64,000 nucleotides of DNA, from the NCBI RefSeq assembly GCF_043195135.1, contig NZ_JBAFWP010000017.1; one strand, 5' to 3'. Position 1 is the stretch's first letter; the number at the start of each line of letters is the position of its first letter. Below the pieces are notes generated by a model, which worked only from the letters and a program-made list of their open reading frames with translations, was not told the origin of the DNA and did not search any database. This document shows, piece after piece, positions 9,901-18,627 of the stretch. The stretch is from NCEH01 sp043195135. GTDB lineage: Bacteria > Pseudomonadota > Alphaproteobacteria > Rhizobiales > Xanthobacteraceae. A program made the translations under genes and the position numbers.

Positions 9901-10461
9901 CTGGAGCAGTTTTTCGACAAGCAGTTGAAGCCCTTCGTCGATACCAGCATCGCGCCCTGGAAGCTGTTGTCCAATGCCAGCGCGCGGCCCGACATCACGG
10001 TCGCCGCGCTCGGCTATTTCGAGCAGGCGGCGCGTATCCGGGCCATGTTCTTCCCCGCCGGCGCCACGGCGCCGCAGCTCAATTTCGACGTCACGCCGAC
10101 CCGCCTCGATCCCGGCGCCATGCGGGTGAAACTGGAGATCGACGGCCAGTCGATCATCTACCAATACGGGCCGCCGCAGGCGCTCGCGGTGAAATGGCCC
10201 GGCGCCACCGGCATCATGCGCGTCGAGTTCGGCGCGCAGGAAAGCGGCCAGCCCTCCTCGCTGACCGTGAACGGGCCGTGGGCGCTGTTCCGCTTCCTGA
10301 ATGCGCGCGGCCTCACGCGCCTCACGGCGAACCGATTCTCCTTCAATGTGAATCTCGGCCCCCGCTCGGCGGGCTTCACGCTGGACGCGGCGAGCGTCAA
10401 CAATCCGTTCCGCCAGAACCCGATGACCGGGTTCAAATGCCTGCCCTCGCTGGTGCCATGA
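6913..10461 (+). CDS. tssM: T6SS membrane protein TssM (IcmF/ImpL)
   Basis: TssM is the large inner-membrane subunit whose periplasmic part reaches towards the outer membrane. The 1182-residue length is typical. Two N-terminal membrane helices lie at about 10-34 and 48-66. A cytoplasmic NTPase-like domain carries a complete Walker A motif GIAGSGKTS (residues 140-148). A third helix at about 455-478 (TALTACLAAGLSVWWAMSF) leads into the long periplasmic region, ending in the C-terminal beta domain. The start is supported by AGGGGA 8 nt upstream. TssM normally binds the lipoprotein TssJ; no tssJ is seen here. A 181-bp gap follows before tssA, the widest inside the locus, and may hold a second promoter. 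Confidence 0.95.
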   Translation: MVKMLTSRAFWRWVVLIVVAALVAVAIWFLAPHLSIAGEAPLAAVTPRVLALLVLALVCVLIVLSWRPATPAPATAGLPQDKKGLMPAGVVPARDEHAEAQTSAMAEGMQRALGVLRRMRLSHRWGRSYVYQLPWYLVTGIAGSGKTSLIRRSGLRFPVNDRRDGPGGQIAAGNSCAFFFSDAAVLVDTQGPFRGDGVASGSDRQVWNNFIGLLKKHRPRQPINGVILTLSLEDLENWSETDRLTHGADIRQQLVGLQTRLKVRFPVYVIITKADRIPGFHAFFDGITVEERNRVFGLTFPLCDENGLTADGETMFAFLNREYDNLLQWQLPRVLNRVNTEAETERRFDTFMFLPYLAAVKPAICDLLEDMFKPSGYERPLLLRGLYLTSADAEDVASESPYRLIPQERPEGGTAVVERRRTGFFIHDALEKVIFGEAGLVGVDAELRRRQKRTMWGLTALTACLAAGLSVWWAMSFIGNRELIEQVDRAADKAKVVIAPLGNSTNVKPGDDGDLSATIPALTTLAAMPTGWNERNQGVPLRLTAGLSQTPLLAAATRSEYTDALETLFLPRLDLRLQRQVEANMGKPSALYGALMVYLMFGGVAPIDKDLVIAWMRQDWASAYPGPAQAPLRAALVTQLTNLLQAGFPKLDLNNNLVARARAVLNQYPAAERGLAILEDLPEVKDLTPWTLAEAAGPLAPYALVRRSGKSLSDGIAGMYTAANFFTVVLPAISKVAEALVREDWVRTPANPNTPALVRTDQLKKDMLALYTSDYAAQWEDLLSDVTIAPFNTLQQEMAVLQALIGPPSPLKMYLSAVAQQTTLAPPAKPTTVQNASAAKAELESLLGGGPSPGQPVTDRFAGLEKFVSGTPSPVDDVVKALTQLRMAIGPAASAGDASPSQVTELTSGPAFAQILGQLKLSTLTAPPALAESIMALVRQTSTITNAGVREDMNAAWKAQVLPFCQAAINGRYPFENSQNEATLPDFTRMFAPGGLLEQFFDKQLKPFVDTSIAPWKLLSNASARPDITVAALGYFEQAARIRAMFFPAGATAPQLNFDVTPTRLDPGAMRVKLEIDGQSIIYQYGPPQALAVKWPGATGIMRVEFGAQESGQPSSLTVNGPWALFRFLNARGLTRLTANRFSFNVNLGPRSAGFTLDAASVNNPFRQNPMTGFKCLPSLVP

Positions 10462-10642
10462 TCACCACCATTCGCATTGCACAATCCTTCGAGCCAACAA
10501 ATATTGCGCTGTCACAATGGTGTTTTGGTCTCCGGCCTAGCTTCCAGCCGACACATCCGATAGCGTATTTCCCGATGCGACGGCGCTGCGACTGCGCGCA
10601 TCGACATCGGGTGCAGCACATCTAGGGCACGCTCGGTAACCC

Positions 10643-11767
10643 ATGGCCATTGCAACCACTTTTGATCCTGAAGTTCTGCTTCAGCCCATCAGCGAAGAGG
10701 CGCCGTGCGGCACCGATCCGCGGGCCGACATTTCCGTGACCTCGCGTTACCTGCGCGTGAAGGATGCCCGCGCCACGGCCCGGCGCACCGAGCGCGCCAA
10801 TGATGTCGACAACGACGGCGCGCCCCCGCTCCAGGAATGGGGCGATGTGGTCGATCTGTCGGGCGAGATCCTGTCCCTGGAGGGCAAGGACCTCGAGGTG
10901 ATGGCCTGGATGATCGAAGGCATGGTGCGGATCGACGGCTATAGCGGCCTCTATACCGCGCTCAAGGCGGCCGAGGGCCTCGTCAGCACCTTCTGGGACG
11001 GAATCCATCCGCTGCCCGACGAGGACGGGAACGAGGCGCGTCTCGCGCCCTTCATCGGCCTCAACGGTGTGGACGGGCAGGGCACTCTGATCCAGCCGCT
11101 GCGCAAGCTGCCGATCACGGCGGGCGATCCGCCCTACGCCTTCTGGCAGTATGAGCAGGCGAACGATATCGTCCACATCGCCGATCCGGCCAAGCGCGAC
11201 GCGCGGCTGGCGGCGGGCGGGCTGACGCTCGATGCCTTTACCGCGTCGGTGCAGTCGACGCCGGCCTCCTTCTATTCCAATCTCGTGGCCGAGCTCGAAG
11301 CCTGCCTGGAAGCGCTGAACGCGCTTTCCGAAGCCTTCAGCGTCCATGTGGGTCGCGACGCCCCGCCCGCCGGCACCATTCGCGGTGTGCTCACGGGCGT
11401 GCTGGAAGCGGTGCGGGTGTTCGCGGCCGACAAGCTGGCCCAGGCCGCGCAGCAGAGCGAGATGCACACCTCCCAGTCCGACGCCCCGAGCGAAGAGGGC
11501 GCTGGCGCCGGCGCCGCCCAGGGCGGCGCGACGGCGGCGTTCGGCGCGCCCTCGAACCGCGAGGACGCGTTGCGGCAGATCCTGCGCATCGCCGCCTATT
11601 TCCGCGAGCATGAGCCGCATTCGCCCATTTCCTACACGCTGGAGGAGATCGTGCGGCGCGGGCGCATGCCGCTCGCCCAGCTCCTGGACGAGCTGATCAT
11701 CGACCACGATGCCCGGCGGTATTTCTACATCGCCTCCGGCCTGAAGGCGCCGGAAGTGGAGAGTTGA
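10643..11767 (+). CDS. tssA: T6SS assembly cap protein TssA (ImpA)
   Basis: TssA proteins guide assembly of the baseplate and of the sheath/tube. This 374-residue protein opens with the ImpA N-terminal domain (LQPISEEAPCGTDPRADI, residues 13-30; then LEVMAWMIEGMVRIDGY and GLVSTFWDGIHPLPDEDG). A Gly/Ala-rich linker near residues 280-305 precedes a short C-terminal segment with HSPISYTLEEIVRRGRMPL. That C-terminal form is the one often called a VasJ/ImpA-type tail. It starts the second gene block, tssA to tssG, in the same order as impA-H. Its ribosome site is weak. Confidence 0.93.
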   Translation: MAIATTFDPEVLLQPISEEAPCGTDPRADISVTSRYLRVKDARATARRTERANDVDNDGAPPLQEWGDVVDLSGEILSLEGKDLEVMAWMIEGMVRIDGYSGLYTALKAAEGLVSTFWDGIHPLPDEDGNEARLAPFIGLNGVDGQGTLIQPLRKLPITAGDPPYAFWQYEQANDIVHIADPAKRDARLAAGGLTLDAFTASVQSTPASFYSNLVAELEACLEALNALSEAFSVHVGRDAPPAGTIRGVLTGVLEAVRVFAADKLAQAAQQSEMHTSQSDAPSEEGAGAGAAQGGATAAFGAPSNREDALRQILRIAAYFREHEPHSPISYTLEEIVRRGRMPLAQLLDELIIDHDARRYFYIASGLKAPEVES

Positions 11768-11843
11768 CCGCGCCCGGCCGCCGTGCCGGATGTCGGAGAT
11801 CGTAACGCCAACTGCGTAGCCGAGAACAAGGGGTTGAAGCGCG

Positions 11844-12362
11844 ATGCCCAGCATTCACGAAAAGCTAAACCGCGTGCGCAAGCCGCGTGTCCACATCACC
11901 TATGATGTCGAGACCGAGGGCGCGGTCGTCCAGAAGGAACTGCCCTTCGTTGTCGGCGTGCTCGGCGATTTCTCGGGCGATCCCACCGAGCCGCTGAAGC
12001 CGCTGAACGATCGCAAGTTCATCCAGATCGACCGGGACAATTTCGACCAGATCCTGGCGCGCATGACCCCCGGCCTGAAGATCAAGGTGGACAACACCCT
12101 CGCCGACGACGGCAGCCAGATGCTGGTCGAGCTGGGCTTCAAGTCCATGGACGATTTCGACCCGGCCTCCGTGGTGCAGCGCGTGGAACCCCTGCGCAAG
12201 CTGATGGAAGCGCGCGACCAGCTGCGCGACCTGCTCTCCAAGGCCGACCGTTCGGAAAACCTGGAAAGCCTGCTTGAGCAGATCCTGACCAAGGAAGAAG
12301 ACCTGAAGACGCTGAGCAGCCAGCTCGGGCTCGAAGCCGAAACCGAAAAGAAGGAGGGCTGA
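11844..12362 (+). CDS. tssB: T6SS contractile sheath small subunit TssB (ImpB)
   Basis: TssB (VipA) pairs with TssC to form the contractile sheath. The 172-residue length is standard. The N-terminus SIHEKLNRVRKPRVHITYDVE and the motif LPFVVGVLGDFSG are family hallmarks, and a helical C-terminus (LRDLLSKADRSENLESLLEQ) follows. AAGGGG lies 10 nt before the ATG. The tssC start is 2 bp after the stop, so the two subunits are made from adjacent cistrons. Confidence 0.97.
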   Translation: MPSIHEKLNRVRKPRVHITYDVETEGAVVQKELPFVVGVLGDFSGDPTEPLKPLNDRKFIQIDRDNFDQILARMTPGLKIKVDNTLADDGSQMLVELGFKSMDDFDPASVVQRVEPLRKLMEARDQLRDLLSKADRSENLESLLEQILTKEEDLKTLSSQLGLEAETEKKEG

Positions 12363-12364
12363 TC

Positions 12365-13861
12365 ATGGCCGACGCTCAGACCCAGGAAGGCGCCGCCCCG
12401 GAAGGTGCCGTCGCCGAAGCCGGCGCGGTATCCTTCCTCGACCAGGCGATTGCTGCCACCAAGCAGACCGATCCCGACCGCACCGCCGAACTGCTGCGCA
12501 CCTTCACCCGCGAAGCGATGTCCGGCACGGTGACCTATTCCAAGAACCTGTCGCAGACCATCAACAATGCCATCAAGGGCATTGACGCGAAGATCTCGAC
12601 CCAGCTGAACGCCATCATGCACCACCCGGACTTCCAGAAGCTGGAAGGCACCTGGCGGGGCCTGAACTATCTGGTGATGAATTCGGAAACCGGCGCGGGC
12701 ATGAAGATCCGCGTCATGAACTGCACCAAGAAAGAGCTCTACAAGAGCCTCACCAAGTCCTCCGAATTCGACCAGAGCACGATCTTCAAGAAGATCTACG
12801 AGACCGAGTTCGGCAGCCCCGGCGGCGAGCCCTATGGCGCGCTCATCGGCGATTACGAATTCTCCAACCATCCCGAGGACATCGAGCTGCTGACGCAGAT
12901 GTCCTCCGTGGCCGCCGCGGCGTTCGCTCCGTTCATCGCCGCCTCCAGCCCCAAGCTGTTCGGCTTCGACGACTACACCGAGCTGTCCAAGCCGCGCGAC
13001 CTGGAGAAGATCTTCGACTCCATCGAATACGCCAAGTGGCGCTCGTTCCGCGACAGCGAGGATTCCCGCTTCGTCACGCTGACGCTGCCGCGCACCCTCG
13101 CCCGCCTGCCCTACGGCGCCGACACCAAGCCGGTGGAAGCGTTCGATTATGAGGAGGCCCCGGTGGTCAATGGCGTGCCGCGCGCCATGAACCATTCCGA
13201 CTACACCTGGATGAACTCGGCCTATGTGCTCGGCGTGCGCCTGACCGACGCGTTCGCCCAGCACGGCTGGTGCACCGCCATCCGCGGCGCCGAGGGCGGC
13301 GGCAAGGTGGAGAACCTGCCGAGCCACGTGTTCGTCTCCGACGACGGCGACAGCGACCAGCAGTGCCCGACGGAAATCGGCATCACCGACCGTCGCGAGG
13401 CCGAACTCTCCAAGCTCGGCTTCCTGCCGCTCTGCCACTACAAGGGCACGGACTATGCCGTGTTCTTCGGCGCGCAGACCACGCAGAAGCCCAAGAAGTA
13501 CGACCGCCCCGAGGCGACCGCCAATGCGGCGATCTCGGCGCGCCTGCCCTACATGATGGCCACCTCGCGCTTCGCCCATTATCTGAAGATCATGGGACGC
13601 GACAAGGTCGGCTCCTTCATGGAAGCCAGCGATTGCGAGAAGTGGCTGAACCGCTGGATCATCAACTACGTCAACGGCAATCCCGATGCCGGCCAGGACA
13701 TGAAGGCCAAGTATCCGCTCGCCGAGGCCAAGGTCGAAGTGCGCGAGATCCCCGGCAAGCCCGGCTCCTACAATGCGGTCGCCTGGTTGCGCCCGTGGTT
13801 GCAGATGGAAGAGCTGACCACCTCGCTGCGCATGGTGGCCCGCATCCCGACCGCGTCCTGA
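12365..13861 (+). CDS. tssC: T6SS contractile sheath large subunit TssC (ImpC)
   Basis: TssC (VipB) is the large sheath subunit; contraction of the TssBC sheath drives the Hcp-VgrG needle outwards. The protein has 498 residues. Family features include HPDFQKLEGTWRGLNYLV (about 83-100), ETEFGSPGGEPYGALIGDYEF (about 154-174) and the C-terminal SRFAHYLKIMGRDK with QMEELTTSLRMVARIP. It is complete and is followed after 30 bp by a paralogue (impD-like). Confidence 0.97.
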   Translation: MADAQTQEGAAPEGAVAEAGAVSFLDQAIAATKQTDPDRTAELLRTFTREAMSGTVTYSKNLSQTINNAIKGIDAKISTQLNAIMHHPDFQKLEGTWRGLNYLVMNSETGAGMKIRVMNCTKKELYKSLTKSSEFDQSTIFKKIYETEFGSPGGEPYGALIGDYEFSNHPEDIELLTQMSSVAAAAFAPFIAASSPKLFGFDDYTELSKPRDLEKIFDSIEYAKWRSFRDSEDSRFVTLTLPRTLARLPYGADTKPVEAFDYEEAPVVNGVPRAMNHSDYTWMNSAYVLGVRLTDAFAQHGWCTAIRGAEGGGKVENLPSHVFVSDDGDSDQQCPTEIGITDRREAELSKLGFLPLCHYKGTDYAVFFGAQTTQKPKKYDRPEATANAAISARLPYMMATSRFAHYLKIMGRDKVGSFMEASDCEKWLNRWIINYVNGNPDAGQDMKAKYPLAEAKVEVREIPGKPGSYNAVAWLRPWLQMEELTTSLRMVARIPTAS

Positions 13862-13891
13862 ACCGACTGAGCGCCACGGGAGGACACCCGT

Positions 13892-15490
13892 TTGGACTCC
13901 CTGGTGGACCAGCTGCAACCGGGCCCGGAGGCTTCGCCTTCCGGGCCCGGTCCCATGGCGGGTGCGGGGCGGCGGTCGGATCTCGACCTGCTGGCCCCGC
14001 TGCCGACGCCCCTGCGCCGCCATGCCATCGACATGGCGCTCGGCCGCGCCGATGACGCGCGCCTGACCGCGTTCCTGGCCGAGGACGATCCCCTGCGCGC
14101 GCTCATCGCGTGGTTCGGCGAGGATCTGAGGCAGATGCCCAAGGGCACGGCCCTCGCCGGCCTGATCGACCGCGACATCGCGTTTCTCGACGAATTGCTT
14201 ACCGACCAGCTGAACGCGGTGCTGCACCACGAGCGCTTCCGCGCGCTCGAAGCCTCCTGGCGCGGGCTGGCCTATCTCGGCGCCTGCGCCGCCTCGGCCC
14301 AGAAGGTGGTGGTGCGGGTGCTCAACCTGTCCTGGAGCGAGGTGTGCGCCGATTTCGACCGCGCCTCGGACTTCGACCAGAGTCACCTCTTCGGCAAGGT
14401 CTACAACGAGGAATTCGGCATGCCCGGCGGCCTGCCGTACGGCGTGCTGCTGTGCGACTACCAGGTGCAGCACCGCCCGACGCTCGATCATCCCACCGAC
14501 GATGTGGCGGGGCTCGCGGGGCTCGCGGGCGTCGCCGCGGCGGCCTTCGCGCCGGCGATCCTCGGCGCCTCCCCGCGCATGCTCGGCCTCGACAGCTTTT
14601 CCGAGCTGAGCCACCTGCCGAGCCTGAGCGGGCTGTACCGCGGGGCGGAATATGCCCGGTTCGAGCGCCTGCGCGGCACCGACGACGTGCGCTTCCTCGG
14701 GCTCGTGCTGCCGCGCGTGCTCATGCGCAAGCCCTATACCCAGGATGGGGTCGCCGGCGTCGGCTTTCGCTATCGCGAGGATCTGCGCGGCCTCACCGAG
14801 GATGACATGTGCTGGGGCAGCGCGGTCTATCCCTTCGGCGAGGTGCTGATCCGCGCCTTCGACCTGCATGGCTGGTTCGCCGACATCTGCGGCACGCGGC
14901 GCGACGAGATCGACAACGGGCTCGTCACCGGCATCCAGGCGCCGAGCGCGGAAACCGATACGCCGGGCGTGGTGGACCGGTTCGGCAGCGAGCTGGCGAT
15001 CGCCAACCAGACCGAGTTCGACCTCTGGCAGATGGGCTTCATGACGGTGAATGTCTGCAAGGACACGCCCTATCTGGTGTTCCATTCCAGCCCGTCGATC
15101 CAGAAGGTGCCGCAGGGCGGGCATTCGGCGGCGAATGTGAACGCGCGCCTCTCGGCCATGCTGCGCTATATCCTGTGCGTCTCGCGCTTCGCCCATTACG
15201 CCAAGGTGAAGATCCGCGACCGGATCGGCGCCTATGTGAATGCCGAGGCGTGCGAGCGCGACCTCCAGACGTGGCTGCACTCCTATTGCCTCGGCAATGA
15301 CGATGCCGGCCCCGACATGAAGGCCCGTTTCCCGCTGCGCGAGGCGAGCGTCGAGGTGAAGGCGGTGCCGAGCCGCCCCGGCACCTTCGCCTGCGTCATG
15401 CATCTGCGACCGCATTTCCAACTCGACCAGATCTTCACCACCTTCAAGCTCGTCACGGACGTGGCCATCGCCGCGTCGCGGACCGGCTGA
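13892..15490 (+). CDS. impD: Second TssC-family protein (ImpD-type)
   Basis: A 532-residue paralogue of the preceding TssC. It shares ALEASWRGLAYLG, YNEEFGMPGGLPYGVLLCDY and SRFAHYAKVKIRDR but has a different N-terminus and a longer loop in the middle (about residues 345-370). I place the start at TTG 13892, which has GGGAGGA 6-7 nt upstream; no ATG is suitably placed. In the Rhizobium imp locus the same place holds ImpD, also a TssC-family protein. Its function is not settled: it may be a minor sheath element or a component at one end of the sheath. The conserved position between tssC and tagJ suggests a real role rather than a decaying duplicate, and the frame is intact. Confidence 0.88.
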   Translation: MDSLVDQLQPGPEASPSGPGPMAGAGRRSDLDLLAPLPTPLRRHAIDMALGRADDARLTAFLAEDDPLRALIAWFGEDLRQMPKGTALAGLIDRDIAFLDELLTDQLNAVLHHERFRALEASWRGLAYLGACAASAQKVVVRVLNLSWSEVCADFDRASDFDQSHLFGKVYNEEFGMPGGLPYGVLLCDYQVQHRPTLDHPTDDVAGLAGLAGVAAAAFAPAILGASPRMLGLDSFSELSHLPSLSGLYRGAEYARFERLRGTDDVRFLGLVLPRVLMRKPYTQDGVAGVGFRYREDLRGLTEDDMCWGSAVYPFGEVLIRAFDLHGWFADICGTRRDEIDNGLVTGIQAPSAETDTPGVVDRFGSELAIANQTEFDLWQMGFMTVNVCKDTPYLVFHSSPSIQKVPQGGHSAANVNARLSAMLRYILCVSRFAHYAKVKIRDRIGAYVNAEACERDLQTWLHSYCLGNDDAGPDMKARFPLREASVEVKAVPSRPGTFACVMHLRPHFQLDQIFTTFKLVTDVAIAASRTG

Positions 15491-15513
15491 ACCGACGTCC
15501 AGGAGACTCTCCC

Positions 15514-16344
15514 ATGACCGATTCCGCGCTGAAGATTTTCGAAGCCGGCCGTCTGAGTGACGCCATCGCCGCCGCCAACGAAGAGGTGAAGGCCGCCCCG
15601 CAGGACATTCAGCGACGCAGCCTGCTGGCCGAGCTGCTGTGCATCGCCGGCGATCTGGAGCGCGCCGAGCGCCAGTTCGACGCCATCTCCACCCAGGATC
15701 CCTCCACCGCCGTGCGCGTCGCCGCGCTGCGCCAGCTGGTGCGCGCCGACATGGCGCGCCGCCAGGTGTGGACCGAGGGCCGCATGCCCGAATTCGCCGG
15801 CACCCCGCCCGAGCATGTGACGCTGCGCCTGGAAGCGCTGATGCATCTGCGCGAGGGCCGCCCCGACGAGGCCGGCGCCTGCCTCGCCCGCGCGGAGGAG
15901 GCCCGCCCGGTGGTCGGCGGCACCCATAACGGCGTGCCGTTCGAGGATTTCCGCGATCTCGACGATCTCACCGCGGGGATCTTCGAAGTGATGACCGTGA
16001 CCGGCAAATATTTCTGGATTCCCCTGGAGCAGGTGGACGAAGCGGTGTTCACGGCGCCGAGCCGCCCGCTCGACAGCGCCTGGCGCACGGTTCAGATGAG
16101 CGTGCGCGGCGGGCCGGAAGGCGAGGTGGTGGTTCCCGCCACCTATCCCGTGCGCGCCGGCGCGTTGCGCGAGGCGCTGCGGCTCGGCCGCGCCACCGAC
16201 TGGATCGAGGACCGCGCCGGCTTCGTCACCGGCGAGGGCCTGCGCTGCTTCCTGGTGGGCGAGGAGAGCGTCTCGATCCTGGATCTGCGCGCGCTCGCCT
16301 TCACCCAGGCGGTTTCCGCGCAGCAGGATGCCCCCGCCGCATGA
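15514..16344 (+). CDS. impE: TagJ/ImpE-type T6SS accessory protein
   Basis: A 276-residue protein of the ImpE/SciE/TagJ family. The N-terminal part is helical and TPR-like (IFEAGRLSDAIAAANEEVKA, then RSLLAELLCIAGDLERAERQ), and a beta-rich C-terminal half begins near residue 130. Family knowledge: TagJ proteins bind the N-terminal helix of some TssB proteins and are found with particular T6SS lineages. An AGGAG lies 12 nt before the ATG. The stop overlaps the tssE start as ATGA, so the two are coupled. Confidence 0.9.
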   Translation: MTDSALKIFEAGRLSDAIAAANEEVKAAPQDIQRRSLLAELLCIAGDLERAERQFDAISTQDPSTAVRVAALRQLVRADMARRQVWTEGRMPEFAGTPPEHVTLRLEALMHLREGRPDEAGACLARAEEARPVVGGTHNGVPFEDFRDLDDLTAGIFEVMTVTGKYFWIPLEQVDEAVFTAPSRPLDSAWRTVQMSVRGGPEGEVVVPATYPVRAGALREALRLGRATDWIEDRAGFVTGEGLRCFLVGEESVSILDLRALAFTQAVSAQQDAPAA

Positions 16345-16805
16345 AGCGCCCGGAGCAGATGGCCCCGCTCGGCCTTTCGCTCGTGGACCGTCTCCTCGAT
16401 ACGGAGCGGCCCACGGTGGCCGCTTTCCGCGACGGGCTGCGGCGCGACCTGGAGGAATTGCTCAACACCGACCGGCGGGTGATCGGCTGGGCGGCGGATC
16501 TCGCCGAGCTGGACACCTCGTTGATCAATTTCGGCGTCATGTGCCTGTCCACCGTCAATCTGTCGACGGAGCAGCGGCGCGCCCAGGTGGTGGAGGAAAT
16601 CGGCCAGATCATCCGCCAATGGGAGCCGCGGCTGGCGAACATGCGGGTCAGCGCCGTGCCCAACGTGGATTCGAGCGATCGCTCGCTGCGCATGCGCATC
16701 GAGGCGGAGATCCTGATCGAGCCCTCCCCCGAGCCCATGATCTTCGATACCCTCATCGACCCGCTCGGCAATACGATTTCCCTCACGAGTGCGCGCAGTG
16801 ACTGA
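16341..16805 (+). CDS. tssE: T6SS baseplate protein TssE (gp25-like, ImpF)
   Basis: TssE is the gp25-like wedge component on which sheath polymerisation begins. The 154-residue protein has the gp25/W fold signature: SLVDRLLD near the start, LRRDLEELLNTDRR in the middle and LRMRIEAEILIEPSPEPM near the end. The start overlaps the preceding stop by 4 bp, and the stop lies inside the beginning of tssF. This tight packing argues for coordinated translation of tagJ-tssE-tssF. Confidence 0.93.
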   Translation: MKRPEQMAPLGLSLVDRLLDTERPTVAAFRDGLRRDLEELLNTDRRVIGWAADLAELDTSLINFGVMCLSTVNLSTEQRRAQVVEEIGQIIRQWEPRLANMRVSAVPNVDSSDRSLRMRIEAEILIEPSPEPMIFDTLIDPLGNTISLTSARSD

Positions 16806-18627
16806 CGATCTTCTGTCCTATTACAACCGCGAGATCGCCTATCTGCGGCAGATGGCGAGCGAATTCGCCAATGCCAATCCCAAGATCGCGGGTCATCTGC
16901 GCCTGTCCGGCGATGCCATCGACGATCCCCATGTGGCGCGGCTGATGGAGGGCGTCGCCTTCCTCAATGCCCGCATCGGCCGCAAGCTCGACGACGAATT
17001 TCCCGAGCTGGTGAATGCGCTGCTGGAAGTGCTCTATCCGCATTATCTCGCGCCCATCCCGTCCATGGCGACGGTGCAGTTCCAGCCCAAGGCGGAGATG
17101 ACCGGGCCCCAGCTCATTCCCGCCGACACCGAGCTGGAATCGGAAGCGGTGCAGGGCGAGGTCTGCCGCTTCCGCACCCGCTATCCGGTGACGCTCTGGC
17201 CGATCGTGCTGAACGACGCCTCGATGACCGGGCGCCCGCTGGTGGCGCCGCCCAACCCCGCCGCCGATGGCGCGGCCGCGGTGCTGCGCCTCTCCCTCGC
17301 CTGCACCACCCCCGGCGTCACCTTCACCCAGCTCCAGCCCGACAAGCTGCGGGTGTACCTGCGCGGCCAGCCGCACCAAGTCTACACGCTCCAGCAATTC
17401 ATCCTGAACAACACCGTCTCCATCGCCCTGGCGGACGGGGTGGGCGACCAGAATCCGGTGATCCTGCCGCCGAGCGCGGTTTCGCCCGTGGGGTTCGCGG
17501 CCGAAGACAACATGCTGCCCTATCCCCCGCAGTCGCAGCATGCCTATCGCCTGCTGACCGAATTCTTCGTCTTTCCCGAGAAATTCCTGTTCTTCGACAT
17601 CGACCTGTCCGCCAAGGTGCTGCGCGACGCCGGCGCGGCGATGGATGTGTTCTTCTATTTCGACCGCACGGACGTGACGCTGGAGCGCACCGTCTCGCGC
17701 GAGTTGTTCGCGCTCGGCTGCACCCCGATCATCAATCTGTTTCCCCAGCGCGCCGAGCCCCTGGTGCTCGCGCAGAACCGCTATGAGCATCGCGTCATTC
17801 CCGATGCCCGGCGGCAGGGCGTGCTGGAGGTGCATTCCATCCTCTCCGTCATCGGCACCGATGCCGATGGCGAGCAGCGACCCGTGCTGCCCTTCTATGC
17901 CCGCCGCCGCGCCGGCCGCGAGGTGAACGCGCCGGCCTATTGGGCCGCCTCGCGCCGGCCCGCGGGCGGGCGCGACCCCGGCACCGAGGTGTTCCTCTCC
18001 TTCGTCGATCTGGACCGCGACCCGACCGGCCAGCAGGATTGGGTGATCTCGCTGGAAACCCTGTGCCTCAACCGCGACCTGCCCTCCAAGCTGCCCTATG
18101 GCGGCGGGCATCCGTACCTCAAGCCGGTGCACGGCATCGGCACGGTGGGCGAGATCAGCTGCATTTCGCCCCCGACGCGCACCTTGCGCCTCGGGTCCGG
18201 GCAGGGGCATCGCTGGCAGCTGGTCTCGCACCTGCTGCTCAACCATCTGTCCATTTCCGGCGCCCACGGCCTGGAGGCGCTGAAGGAAATCCTGCGGCTC
18301 TATGATTTCCGCGATTCCGCCGAGAGCTACCGGCTGATCGACGGGATCGTGGAACTGACCGCCCGGCGCGGCACGGCCCGGGCGCCGGTGCGGCCCGGGG
18401 ACGTGGCCTGGGGCGACGCCATCTGCCGCGGTATCGACATCGGCATCGAGTTCGATCCCGCCAATTTCAGCGGCAGCTCCATGTTCCTCTTCGCCATGGT
18501 GCTGGATCAGTTCTTCGGGCTCTATGCCTCCATCAATTCCTTCACGCGGCTGACCGCCACGATCAAGGGACAGTCAGGAACCCTGTGCACATGGCCCGCT
18601 CGCGCCGGATACCGTCCGCTACTGTAA
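16798..18627 (+). CDS. tssF: T6SS baseplate protein TssF (ImpG)
   Basis: TssF is the main wedge subunit of the baseplate and binds TssG and TssK. I start it at GTG 16798 because TDDLLSYYNREIAYLRQMA is the usual beginning of the family; a GTG at 16789 would add three residues. The product is about 609 residues, normal for TssF. Motifs include FLNARIGRKLDDEFPELVNALLE (about 59-81) and the C-terminal GSSMFLFAMVLDQFFGLYAS. The first bases overlap the tssE stop, and the last 37 bases overlap tssG. Confidence 0.94.
   Translation: MTDDLLSYYNREIAYLRQMASEFANANPKIAGHLRLSGDAIDDPHVARLMEGVAFLNARIGRKLDDEFPELVNALLEVLYPHYLAPIPSMATVQFQPKAEMTGPQLIPADTELESEAVQGEVCRFRTRYPVTLWPIVLNDASMTGRPLVAPPNPAADGAAAVLRLSLACTTPGVTFTQLQPDKLRVYLRGQPHQVYTLQQFILNNTVSIALADGVGDQNPVILPPSAVSPVGFAAEDNMLPYPPQSQHAYRLLTEFFVFPEKFLFFDIDLSAKVLRDAGAAMDVFFYFDRTDVTLERTVSRELFALGCTPIINLFPQRAEPLVLAQNRYEHRVIPDARRQGVLEVHSILSVIGTDADGEQRPVLPFYARRRAGREVNAPAYWAASRRPAGGRDPGTEVFLSFVDLDRDPTGQQDWVISLETLCLNRDLPSKLPYGGGHPYLKPVHGIGTVGEISCISPPTRTLRLGSGQGHRWQLVSHLLLNHLSISGAHGLEALKEILRLYDFRDSAESYRLIDGIVELTARRGTARAPVRPGDVAWGDAICRGIDIGIEFDPANFSGSSMFLFAMVLDQFFGLYASINSFTRLTATIKGQSGTLCTWPARAGYRPLL

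Noticed and set aside
10477..10505. Promoter TTGCAC-17-AATATT before tssA
   Set aside because: Only three of six and four of six bases match; the gap is AT-richer than its surroundings but the boxes are too weak to list.
11900..15421. Very long minus-strand reading frame opposite tssB-tssC-impD
   Set aside because: It mirrors the codon pattern of real genes in high-GC DNA, has no family motif, and is rich in His/Arg/Gly as expected for a shadow.
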